A stretch of DNA of 43,662 bases from UMGS172 sp045587185 (GTDB lineage Bacteria; Bacillota; Clostridia; Oscillospirales; Acutalibacteraceae), in contig JAZNBS010000045.1 in assembly GCA_045587185.1 (NCBI GenBank), positions 1 through 43,662 of the forward strand, in the 5' to 3' direction. Position 1 is the stretch's first letter. Every line of letters begins with the position of its first letter. Both the position numbers and the translations under genes were made by a program. The notes beneath the pieces were generated by a model, which worked only from the letters and a program-made list of their open reading frames with translations, was not told the origin of the DNA and ran no database searches. Positions 32,053 through 39,886 of the stretch are shown piece by piece.

Positions 32053-32256
32053 TCAAGGAAGTACTTTATAGCCCTCTGCCTCAACCGTCTTTATAAGCAG
32101 TTCGTCTGAAACCTCGGTTTCTAAAGTTATCACCGCGGTACCCTTTTCGTGGCTTGCAACCGCCGAACAGACACCTTGCAATGCCTCAAGAGCCTTTTTG
32201 ACATGAGCCTCACAATGCGTACACATCATACCCTCAATCTTCAATACCTTTTCCAT
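32053..32256 (-). CDS. copZ: Possible internal CopZ-like copper chaperone start within copA
   Basis: Inside copA and in the same frame, an ATG at 32256 is preceded by AAGGAG (32266-32271) with a 9-base spacer. Starting here gives a 67-aa protein that is a complete HMA copper chaperone by length and by its MCTHC motif. The site encodes the KEKQS linker of the fusion. It suggests that the cell makes both the fused pump and a free chaperone. This is inferred; the fused form may be the only product. Confidence 0.45.
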   Translation of the reverse strand: MEKVLKIEGMMCTHCEAHVKKALEALQGVCSAVASHEKGTAVITLETEVSDELLIKTVEAEGYKVLP

Positions 32257-34554
32257 TGACTGTTTCTCCTTTTTCTTTATGTGCCCATTAAATTTTCTGT
32301 CCCTTTTGGGGTTATAAATATTTTTAATATTAAGTCTTAATGCATTGGTGACAACACTAAACGACGAAAGACTCATTGCCAATGCGCCGAACATCGGGTT
32401 CATTTCCCAGCCAAGCAATGAGATAAACACACCTGTCGCAAGCGGAATTCCTAAAGTATTATAAGCAAATGCCCAAAACAGGTTTTCGCGAATGTTTTTC
32501 AATGCCCATCTGCCAAGCCTTATTGTCGCAGGCACCTCTAACAGACTGCCTTTCATCAGCACAACATCGGCCGAATCGATTGCAACATCGGTTCCCGTTC
32601 CGATAGCAACGCCGACATCGGCACTGACTAACGCAATCGCGTCATTGATACCGTCACCCACCATCATAACCTTGCCGTTCTGTTTGAGCTCATCGATAAC
32701 GTCCTGTTTTCCGCTCGGCAGAACATCAGATATTATCTCGTCAATCCCCAACTGTTTGCCAACTGCCTTTGCAGTGTTGAAGTTGTCACCCGTGAGTAAA
32801 ACCGTTCTTATACCCATATTATGCAGTTGTTCTATTGCTTGAGGACTGTCTTCTTTAACCGAATCCGCAACCGATATAACACCCAGAAATTCTCCGTCTT
32901 TCGCAAAATACAAAGGTGTTTCGCCTTTTTGAGAAAGTTTTTCGGCCAAATCTCTTTCCCATTGCTTAACATTTGCAACGGTGGATATATATTTAAGTTT
33001 GCCACCTATAACCACACTTCCCGAAATATTTCCCACAACTCCATTGCCGCTCAATGCTTCAAAATCGGTGACTTCAAGTAACTCTACTTTTTTGTTTTCA
33101 GCCGCCTGCACAACGGCCTTGGCTAACGGATGTTCCGACCTGCTTTCGACCGATGCGGCAAGTGTTAGCAGTTGTTTTTCTGTGAAACCCTGTTCGGGAT
33201 AGATTCCGCAAACTGTTGGCCGACCGTTTGTAACTGTGCCCGTTTTGTCAAACACCACGGTTGTGATGCGACCCGTTTCCTCCAACGCCGACGCAGTTTT
33301 AAACAGAATGCCGTTTTTAGCGCCCAGTCCGCTTGACACCATAATGGCAACCGGTGTTGCAAGCCCCAACGCGCACGGGCAAGAAATAACCAACACCGAA
33401 ACGGCTCTTGTCAGTACGAAACCAACGCTTTGACCAAAAACAAGCCACGCAACGGCGGTTACCGCAGCAATTATAATGACGGCAGGTACAAAAACTCCCG
33501 AAGCCTTGTCGGCAACCTTGGCAATAGGCGCCTTGGTTGAGGCTGCCTGACTGACCGTTTTGATTATTTCTGAAAGTGCTGTTTCCTCACCCACACGCGT
33601 AGCACGGCATTTTAAGAAGCCCGAAGTATTGACCGTTGCGGCCGAAACACTGTCCCCTACCTGTTTTTCAACGGGTATACTCTCCCCCGTCAAGGCCGAT
33701 TGATTAACCGCGCTTGCACCATCAATCACCACACCGTCGACAGGGATACTGTCCCCAGGACGGACAACAAACACATCATTCACAGTGATTTCGGAGGCCG
33801 ACACCGTTACTTCCCTGCCGTTTTTTATAACGGTTGCGGTTTTGGGTGTCAGTTCCAAAAGGCTTTTCAAGGCATTTGTTGTCTTACCTTTTGACACAGC
33901 CTCAAGCAATTTCCCTACCGTAATAAGCGTCAGAATCATTGCGGCCGACTCAAAATATAAATCGTGCAAATAATGTTGTGCGTGTGCCGTATCGCCCTTG
34001 GTATAGGCATTTGTCATGGCAAACAGGACAAAAACACTGTATCCGAACGATGCAGATGAGCCCAAAGCCACAAGACTGTCCATATTAGGTGCTCGGTTTA
34101 AAAGTGCTTTAAATCCGTTCACAAAGAATTGTCCGTTTATTATCATAACGGCACCACACAGCAACAACTGAACAATCGATAATGCCAATGGATTGCCCTC
34201 AAAGAACTGTGGCAAAGGCCACCTCCACATTGTGCAACCCATTGATACATACATCAATATTATAAGAAACCCAACCGACCAAAGCAAACGCTTTTTCAGT
34301 TTTGGTGTTTCGGTGTCCTGCAGTGATTTTTCATAAAATGACCTTTCTGACTTTTCATTTTGTTCAAGAGAAATACCGTATCCTGCTTTTTGCACCGCTT
34401 TTATTATTTCATCTTGTTTTCCGCCGTCAACCGTCATCGACTTGGTAAGCAGACTGACGGTGCAGGATTTCACACCTTCAACCCCGTTTACTGCCTTTTC
34501 AACGCGGGCACTACAGGCGGCACAGGTCATTCCCGTAACATTATAACGTTTCAT
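32053..34554 (-). CDS. copA: Copper-exporting P-type ATPase with a C-terminal CopZ-like domain
   Basis: This 833-aa copper pump has an N-terminal HMA domain with GMTC11AAC14, the membrane copper site SC392-P-C394, the phosphorylation loop D436KTGT, SEHPLAKA, and GDGIND, all as in CopA. After the last membrane spans and a lysine-rich linker, residues 767-833 form a second HMA domain, MEGMMC-like with C778-x2-C781 (MCTHC), which resembles the free copper chaperone CopZ. The start of that domain is a Met codon with an internal SD, so it could also be made alone. It follows csoR and its CsoR-type operator. Confidence 0.95.
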   Translation of the reverse strand: MKRYNVTGMTCAACSARVEKAVNGVEGVKSCTVSLLTKSMTVDGGKQDEIIKAVQKAGYGISLEQNEKSERSFYEKSLQDTETPKLKKRLLWSVGFLIILMYVSMGCTMWRWPLPQFFEGNPLALSIVQLLLCGAVMIINGQFFVNGFKALLNRAPNMDSLVALGSSASFGYSVFVLFAMTNAYTKGDTAHAQHYLHDLYFESAAMILTLITVGKLLEAVSKGKTTNALKSLLELTPKTATVIKNGREVTVSASEITVNDVFVVRPGDSIPVDGVVIDGASAVNQSALTGESIPVEKQVGDSVSAATVNTSGFLKCRATRVGEETALSEIIKTVSQAASTKAPIAKVADKASGVFVPAVIIIAAVTAVAWLVFGQSVGFVLTRAVSVLVISCPCALGLATPVAIMVSSGLGAKNGILFKTASALEETGRITTVVFDKTGTVTNGRPTVCGIYPEQGFTEKQLLTLAASVESRSEHPLAKAVVQAAENKKVELLEVTDFEALSGNGVVGNISGSVVIGGKLKYISTVANVKQWERDLAEKLSQKGETPLYFAKDGEFLGVISVADSVKEDSPQAIEQLHNMGIRTVLLTGDNFNTAKAVGKQLGIDEIISDVLPSGKQDVIDELKQNGKVMMVGDGINDAIALVSADVGVAIGTGTDVAIDSADVVLMKGSLLEVPATIRLGRWALKNIRENLFWAFAYNTLGIPLATGVFISLLGWEMNPMFGALAMSLSSFSVVTNALRLNIKNIYNPKRDRKFNGHIKKKEKQSMEKVLKIEGMMCTHCEAHVKKALEALQGVCSAVASHEKGTAVITLETEVSDELLIKTVEAEGYKVLP

Positions 34555-34562
34555 ATTTACCC

Positions 34563-34862
34563 CTATTTCATTAACTTTTGCATTGTTGCAACCAACTCAT
34601 CCACAGTGTTTTGCTTACCGTTTTTAATGTCTTCTGTAACACAGGTCTTAATATGTTGCGAAAGCAGTTCCTTATTAAACGCGTTCAAAGCCGCACTGAC
34701 CGCCGAAACCTGCGTCAAAATATCGGTACAGTAAGCATCCTTTTCCACCATTCCTCTGATACCTCTAATCTGCCCCTCAATGCGGTTGAGCCGATTGATA
34801 AGGGCTTTATATTCTTCTCCTGTTCGGTGTTTCTGCCTTGCACACTCACAACATTTTTCCAT
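34563..34862 (-). CDS. csoR: CsoR-type copper-sensing repressor
   Basis: This all-helical repressor has 99 aa from the ATG at 34862, which has AAAGGTGA upstream; an in-frame GTG lies at 34871. The copper ligands Cys, His, Cys are in YCTDIL, SQHIKTC, with the spacing 25 and 4 residues, as in Bacillus CsoR. Copper binding releases it from DNA and turns on copA, which follows directly. A matching operator overlaps the region just after its promoter. Confidence 0.93.
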   Translation of the reverse strand: MEKCCECARQKHRTGEEYKALINRLNRIEGQIRGIRGMVEKDAYCTDILTQVSAVSAALNAFNKELLSQHIKTCVTEDIKNGKQNTVDELVATMQKLMK

Positions 34863-34892
34863 TATCTTCACCTTTTGGTTTAATACTATTTA

Positions 34893-34943
34893 ATATACCC
34901 CCATAGGGTATATTTATTATAACACTTTTTTAAAAAAAGTCAA
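34893..34943 (-). promoter_or_regulatory. Copper operon promoter with CsoR operator
   Basis: On the - strand TTGACT (34938-34943) and TATAAT (34916-34921) are separated by 16 bp. ATATACCC (34893-34900) and GGGTATAT (34906-34913) form a palindrome around CCATA, matching known CsoR sites. It starts just downstream of the -10. Confidence 0.85.
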
Positions 34944-34948
34944 GTAAA

Positions 34949-34980
34949 ATCAACCCCCTCACAGCCGTGAGGGGGTTGAT
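34949..34980 (-). terminator. Terminator after the AEC transporter gene
   Basis: ATCAACCCCCTCAC (34949-34962) pairs perfectly with GTGAGGGGGTTGAT (34967-34980), with a 4-base loop, then TTTACTT on the - strand. Confidence 0.85.
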
Positions 34981-35004
34981 TGCATTATCATTTTATGTTT
35001 AGGC

Positions 35005-35943
35005 TCACAAAACCATTTTGAGAAGAGCAAACATCAGCGGTATCGTGACAATACACAGGGTGTGTGAAATCATAGCCATTGAAGCACCTGTTAAGGTGTC
35101 TCCGCCATAGGCCGCTGGGAAAACAACAGTGTTGAGTCCCAACGGTGTGCCGAATGCAAAGAACGCCATTATGGCGGCAGTGTCATCAGCACCTAACAGT
35201 ATTAAAAGTCCAACAAAAAGTGCGGGCAAAACAACAAGTCTTAAAACACTTGCAAAATATACTTTGGTGTTTTTCATAAGTTTTCCAAAATCATAATCGG
35301 CCACAACAAAACCCGTAAGCACCATTGCCAAAGGTCCCATACAGGAAGCAAGATTGCCTATTGTGTTGTTTACAAAGTCAGGTATGTATTGTCTGGCACC
35401 CACCAAACCCAACACAGCACCCACAATAATGGACACAAAAATGGGGTTAAGCAGACTTTTAAGAATGTTTTTTCCCTCACCGCGAGGGATAAGAATGATA
35501 ACACCACCCGTATATACCGCAATGTTCAACGGCAGTATGAACAGCATATATTCATAAAGCATCTCAGGGCCTAAAATCGCAGGCACTATCGCGTTGCCCA
35601 TAAACGAAAAATTGCCGAAAGTCAAAGCGTATTTATAAACCTCTCGGGTATAACCGCCACGACTGAAAAATGCCGACAAAGGCCAAGAAATGGCCACTGC
35701 AAGCACAAGTACAAGCAAACACCACAGAATAAGACTGTACTGCGATTTTACAGACTGCACTGAGCAATACGTCATAAATGTGTTGAGGATCAACGCAGGC
35801 ACAAAAAAATAGTTTTCAAGTTTTGATAAAACAGTCGCTGTGTTTTCAGGCGCAAGTTTGAGTTTGTTTGCAACAAAACCCAAAATCATACACAAAAACA
35901 TCACCAACATTGGAGAAAGCGTTGCCTTAAAAGTTTCAAACAA
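35005..35943 (-). CDS. AEC (auxin efflux carrier) family transporter
   Basis: This membrane protein of 312 aa has about ten membrane segments and the family layout of two repeated halves. The segments MLVMFLCMILGFVANK and FAFGTPLGLNTVVFPAAYGG are typical. Bacterial members move organic acids such as malate or lactate; the substrate is not clear here. The start is a TTG, with AAAGGA upstream. The alcohol dehydrogenase gene lies upstream on the same strand, separated by a weak hairpin. Confidence 0.88.
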   Translation of the reverse strand: MFETFKATLSPMLVMFLCMILGFVANKLKLAPENTATVLSKLENYFFVPALILNTFMTYCSVQSVKSQYSLILWCLLVLVLAVAISWPLSAFFSRGGYTREVYKYALTFGNFSFMGNAIVPAILGPEMLYEYMLFILPLNIAVYTGGVIILIPRGEGKNILKSLLNPIFVSIIVGAVLGLVGARQYIPDFVNNTIGNLASCMGPLAMVLTGFVVADYDFGKLMKNTKVYFASVLRLVVLPALFVGLLILLGADDTAAIMAFFAFGTPLGLNTVVFPAAYGGDTLTGASMAMISHTLCIVTIPLMFALLKMVL

Positions 35944-36009
35944 AATAAAACAATCCTTTCAAAAGTTACGTCTTTCTACATTTCAACATCGATGTAAAGA
36001 AAACTTAAC

Positions 36010-36038
36010 AATACCCCCACCGTTATGGCAGGGGTATT
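36010..36038 (-). terminator. Weak terminator after the alcohol dehydrogenase gene
   Basis: AATACCCC (36010-36017) pairs with GGGGTATT (36031-36038). The following - strand sequence has only broken T runs. Confidence 0.55.
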
Positions 36039-36052
36039 ATGGCTATTTTAAA

Positions 36053-37201
36053 TTACATCAAAGAAAGATAGAGTTCCTTAATTTCTGCAACGCTTGTATC
36101 TCTGGGGTTACCGGGACGGCAAGCATCCGCAAATGCGCTTTCAGAAAGGAAGTCAATATCCTCTGCCTTAACGATTTCTTTAAGGTCTGCGGGGATGCCT
36201 ACATCGATACTCAACTGCTTAACAGCGTCAATAGCGGCACGTCTTGCATCCTCAAGGTTCATTGCATCAACACCGTTAACACCCATTGCCTTTGCAATGT
36301 CACGGTACTTCTCACCGGTGGCGGGAGCATTGTACTCCATAACGGTGGGCAAAATAATAGCATTAGCAACACCGTGGGGAGTATCATAAAGAGCGCCAAG
36401 AGGATGGGCCATAGAGTGAACAATACCGAGGCCTACGTTCGAGAATCCCATACCTGCTATGTACTGACCAAGGGCCATACCTTCGCGGCCTTGAGGGTCA
36501 TTATTAACTGCAGCGCGGAGAGATTTTGCGATAATTTCAATAGCCTTGATGTGGAACATATCACTCATTTCCCATGCACCCTTTGTAATGTAACCCTCGA
36601 TAGCGTGGGTAAGAGCATCCATACCGGTGGCTGCGGTGAGACCCTTGGGCATGGTAGCCATCATATCGGGGTCAACAACTGCGACAACAGGGATATCGTG
36701 AACGTCAACACAGACCATCTTGCGGTTCTTTGCGTCGTCGGTGATAACATAGTTGATGGTAACCTCGGCTGCGGTACCTGCAGTGGTGGGAACAGCAATA
36801 ATGGGAACGCAAGGATTCTTGGTAGGAGCAACACCCTCAAGAGACACAACATCAGAAAATTCAGGGTTGGTGATGATAATGCCAATAGCCTTTGCAGTAT
36901 CCATAGAAGAACCGCCGCCAATAGCGATAATGCATTCAGCGCCTGCGGCCTTGAATGCGGCTACACCTGTCTGGACATTTTCAATGGTGGGGTTGGGCTT
37001 TATGTTGGAATAGATCTCGTAATCAATCTTAGCGTTGTCAAGAACGTCGGTAACCTTCTTGGTAACACCGAACTTGATAAGGTCAGGGTCGGAACATACA
37101 AAAGCCTTTTTAAAGCCACGTGCGATAACCTCATCAGAGATGGCATTGATAGCACCTGCTCCGTGATAACTGGTTTCGTTAAGAACAAATCTGTTTGCCA
37201 T
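36053..37201 (-). CDS. Iron-containing alcohol dehydrogenase
   Basis: This 382-aa group III dehydrogenase reduces or oxidises short alcohols or diols with NAD(P). It has the nucleotide loop GGGSSMDTAKA, and iron ligands in THAIEGY and HSMAHPLGALYDTPHG (Asp earlier in MDALTH-like context and three His). The family includes lactaldehyde/propanediol and butanol dehydrogenases, and the substrate cannot be fixed from sequence. AAAGGATG precedes the ATG. It has a strong promoter with a palindrome over the -10. It resembles fermentation enzymes of gut anaerobes and is probably highly expressed. Confidence 0.93.
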   Translation of the reverse strand: MANRFVLNETSYHGAGAINAISDEVIARGFKKAFVCSDPDLIKFGVTKKVTDVLDNAKIDYEIYSNIKPNPTIENVQTGVAAFKAAGAECIIAIGGGSSMDTAKAIGIIITNPEFSDVVSLEGVAPTKNPCVPIIAVPTTAGTAAEVTINYVITDDAKNRKMVCVDVHDIPVVAVVDPDMMATMPKGLTAATGMDALTHAIEGYITKGAWEMSDMFHIKAIEIIAKSLRAAVNNDPQGREGMALGQYIAGMGFSNVGLGIVHSMAHPLGALYDTPHGVANAIILPTVMEYNAPATGEKYRDIAKAMGVNGVDAMNLEDARRAAIDAVKQLSIDVGIPADLKEIVKAEDIDFLSESAFADACRPGNPRDTSVAEIKELYLSLM

Positions 37202-37295
37202 AGTAAAAACATCCTTTCGTTTACCGCTTAATGCGGAAAATTTGAAAATTAATTCTTGTTTTTATAGAAAAAAACAAGAAAAACCTCTACACTAT

Positions 37296-37324
37296 ATAAT
37301 AACGTTATTTTTTTAACAAGTCAA
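37296..37324 (-). promoter_or_regulatory. Promoter of the alcohol dehydrogenase gene with palindrome
   Basis: On the - strand TTGACT (37319-37324) and TATTAT (37296-37301) are 17 bp apart. The palindrome AATAACGTTATT (37298-37309) overlaps the -10, a possible operator (e.g. for a redox regulator). Confidence 0.65.
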
Positions 37325-37335
37325 GAGCAATTTAC

Positions 37336-38223
37336 TTATCTTATAAAACTTATTGCGTGATTGATATTTTCTATCGTAACCTCGCCTTGACTTACACCGT
37401 GCTCTCCGTCAAGGGTCCAATCAAGCCTCTCCTCGGTGACTATCCTGACCTTTGAAGATTTATAAAACTCAATTCCGCCGTTTTGGAAGTTTGACGTGGT
37501 GATGGCAGAAACTATTTTATTAAGATCAACGATGCTTTTGGGCTTTTTAACAAGTGCTACTTCAAAAACACCGTCACTCATATCAACAAGTTCATCTTTG
37601 AGTTTTACGATACCTGCAACCGAGGTTGAATTGGTGACCGAAACAAAAATATATTCCCCACTCACGGTACGGTCATCAAGTTCAACCGCCAGATTATAAC
37701 TGCGTATGGATGTAAGTTCCTTGACACCGCCCAACACATAAGCAAAATGGCCGAAAATATTTTTGATGTCCTGCGAAACGCTGTATGACGTTGCCGTAAA
37801 TGCACCAAAACCTGCAACATAGGTAAAATAACGATCGTCGTTAAAGTTTCCTATATCAATATTGTACTCTGTTCCATCCATTATCTGTTGGGCCGCAACT
37901 TTGGGTGTTGAAGACAGTTTCATACTGCTTGCGAAGTCATTGGTACTGCCCGCAGGAATGTAACCCAACGGCAACGAGCAATCGGGTTTCATAAGACCGC
38001 ATATTGTCTCGTTCAAGGTTCCATCACCACCGAAGCAGACCACCCTTTCAAAACCTTCAGCCTTTGCATTCGAGGCCAAAACAATAGCGTCACCTCGTTG
38101 CTTGGTGACAGCAACGGTAACATACCAATCGTCACCCTGCAAAACATTTACAACATCCAGCAAGGTTGATTTAGCCTTCATTTTGCCCGAAACGGGGTTT
38201 ACTATAAGCAAAATTTTCTTCAT
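37336..38223 (-). CDS. Diacylglycerol kinase-like lipid kinase (DagK/YegS family)
   Basis: This 295-aa protein has the kinase catalytic motif GGDGTLNE (about residue 65) after the opening LIVNPVSGKMKAK, and GSTNDFA for nucleotide binding. It phosphorylates diacylglycerol or related lipids. It is the last gene in a run with PAP2 phosphatase and a glycosyltransferase, suggesting recycling of lipid carriers or diacylglycerol released by envelope synthesis. The start ATG fits after a GAGGTGAAA sequence. Confidence 0.9.
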   Translation of the reverse strand: MKKILLIVNPVSGKMKAKSTLLDVVNVLQGDDWYVTVAVTKQRGDAIVLASNAKAEGFERVVCFGGDGTLNETICGLMKPDCSLPLGYIPAGSTNDFASSMKLSSTPKVAAQQIMDGTEYNIDIGNFNDDRYFTYVAGFGAFTATSYSVSQDIKNIFGHFAYVLGGVKELTSIRSYNLAVELDDRTVSGEYIFVSVTNSTSVAGIVKLKDELVDMSDGVFEVALVKKPKSIVDLNKIVSAITTSNFQNGGIEFYKSSKVRIVTEERLDWTLDGEHGVSQGEVTIENINHAISFIR

Positions 38224-38240
38224 AAAATTTCACCTCAAAA

Positions 38241-38792
38241 TCACTGCTTTTCAAGTTTTCTATTTTCAAAAGCATCCACGGTTTTATTGACAATTTTGGT
38301 GGCAACAAATGCAAAAACCGTGCCAAGCACAACACTGACAAGCACATCCGAGGGGTAATGTACATACAGATACAGTCTTGACAAGGATACCAGAATTGCA
38401 ATCACCAACGCAGGTACGCCGAGCCTTTTATCATTAAGCATCAACACAACGGCAGACTCAAAACTTGCAACCGTATGACCCGAAGGAAACGACCCGTCGT
38501 GCAGTCGTCCAACCAACAGGTCAATGTTGACCCCCGTCATATCATAAGGTCTTACACGGTCAACCAATGGCTTTATTCCGCAGTTGACAACTAACAGTCC
38601 CAAAATGAGTGCAACACCCATCATGGCGCCGACCTTGCGGTATTTCTTCGTAAAAAGCAACACAACCGCAACCATTATCCAGAATATACCTGAGTCACCA
38701 AGTTTAGTGACTAACGGCATAAACCAATCAAGGAAACCGCATTTCAGATTATCCTGAATAAAGTCAAGAATTTTCAGTTCAAATACATTCAT
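38241..38792 (-). CDS. PAP2-superfamily phosphatase
   Basis: This membrane protein of 183 aa has about five or six spans and the PAP2 motifs KPLVDRVRP, PSGHT and SRLYLYVHYPSD. It is likely an undecaprenyl-pyrophosphate phosphatase (BcrC type) or lipid phosphate phosphatase. It lies 15 bp after the unknown anchored protein and 17 bp before the lipid kinase gene, so the three are probably co-transcribed. With the glycosyltransferase fusion, the group suggests a role in lipid-linked sugars. Confidence 0.92.
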   Translation of the reverse strand: MNVFELKILDFIQDNLKCGFLDWFMPLVTKLGDSGIFWIMVAVVLLFTKKYRKVGAMMGVALILGLLVVNCGIKPLVDRVRPYDMTGVNIDLLVGRLHDGSFPSGHTVASFESAVVLMLNDKRLGVPALVIAILVSLSRLYLYVHYPSDVLVSVVLGTVFAFVATKIVNKTVDAFENRKLEKQ

Positions 38793-38807
38793 TTAATTCA
38801 CCGATAC

Positions 38808-39881
38808 TCAGTTGATTATCATTTCGTAAATGAGATATTTTCCGTCAACCTTATGCAGATAAAGAGTAAGGTCAATAAACTCGTCAAAATCAGGCTGACC
38901 CGACTGCATCATAGTAAGTTTCAGCGAAACGTGGCAGGAATATACACTGTCGGAGTACTTGTAAAATTCCTCGGCCTTTTGTTCAGTTATCTTATAGGTG
39001 TGCGGACGCACCCACTCAACCTCAACCGACTCCACACGTCTATAAATAGTTGCCTTGCGGTCAAGATATGCCGCAATGGACGTAAACGGTGCATCGTTTG
39101 AAAGATATTTCGTATATTCGGTTGCCGCAGCAATAACATAATCAGACTGAGATTTCTTTAAATCTTCGTCATAGAACAACTCGGTCTCAAAATATTGCTC
39201 GGTTTCGTTGTAATAAAGTTTTGCCTCACGCGAGTCGGGTGCCGTAACCTTTATAGTCGGCTCAAAAACAAGACCCTTTACGGTGTACATATCGTACATA
39301 ACACCTTTGACACTGTCATTCGGCATATATTTGCATGAAGCACCCTCAATATCCGCCTTGGAAATAAATTTTTTGTCAACCTCAATACCGTTAATGGTCA
39401 GTTTGTAACCTTTAGGCACCTTGACCGAAACCGTGCCGTAAGAGGCAAAGAACACCTCGGCAGACGAGAGTTCATAAAACTTAAAACCGTAACTTGCCTT
39501 TTTATCGGTCGGCGAAACAGTGAAATAAGCAAGTCTCTTGCCTTCAGAGGCAACGGCATATTTTTCGGAACCGTCAACATTGGTCGAAACAGGGAAATAC
39601 TCAAATTTCTGAGTATCATACCTTTGTTTGACACCGTTGTTAATGCTTTCAGCACTCTCAAAAAGCATATCCTCTGAGGGAAATCTGTCAATCAAAGCAC
39701 CAATAGAACCGTTTTTGAAATGGGTTTCAAAAACCTGTTGTGCAACGTGCTTGGGCCTTGTTGTTTCATAGGCATCCAAAAACGTCCAAAGAATGACCGA
39801 AGCAACAATAAGCAACAGTATAAAAAAAGCAACTACCGCTAAGTAAATTTTAAAGAACAGTGACATATTTTTAGTTTTCAT
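38808..39881 (-). CDS. Membrane-anchored protein of unknown function
   Basis: The product has 357 aa from the ATG at 39881 (AGGTGA upstream) or 360 aa from a GTG that overlaps the stop of the fusion gene by 4 bases. One N-terminal membrane span (about 8-31, LFFKIYLAVVAFFILLLIVASV) is followed by an extracytoplasmic part of about 325 residues that looks like mixed alpha/beta with NTF2-like segments near both ends (LIYEMIIN at the very end). I do not recognise the family. The overlap with the fusion gene ties its function to that enzyme. Confidence 0.7.
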   Translation of the reverse strand: MKTKNMSLFFKIYLAVVAFFILLLIVASVILWTFLDAYETTRPKHVAQQVFETHFKNGSIGALIDRFPSEDMLFESAESINNGVKQRYDTQKFEYFPVSTNVDGSEKYAVASEGKRLAYFTVSPTDKKASYGFKFYELSSAEVFFASYGTVSVKVPKGYKLTINGIEVDKKFISKADIEGASCKYMPNDSVKGVMYDMYTVKGLVFEPTIKVTAPDSREAKLYYNETEQYFETELFYDEDLKKSQSDYVIAAATEYTKYLSNDAPFTSIAAYLDRKATIYRRVESVEVEWVRPHTYKITEQKAEEFYKYSDSVYSCHVSLKLTMMQSGQPDFDEFIDLTLYLHKVDGKYLIYEMIIN

Positions 39882-39886
39882 ATCAG

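Noticed and set aside
36010..36038. AATACCCC...GGGGTATT looked like a second CsoR operator
   Set aside because: The spacer is 13 bases instead of 5 and it lies at the 3' end of a gene, so it is treated as a weak terminator.
35840..37231. A 463-codon + strand frame opposite the alcohol dehydrogenase
   Set aside because: The opposite strand encodes a complete, recognisable enzyme; this frame arises from its codon bias and matches no family.
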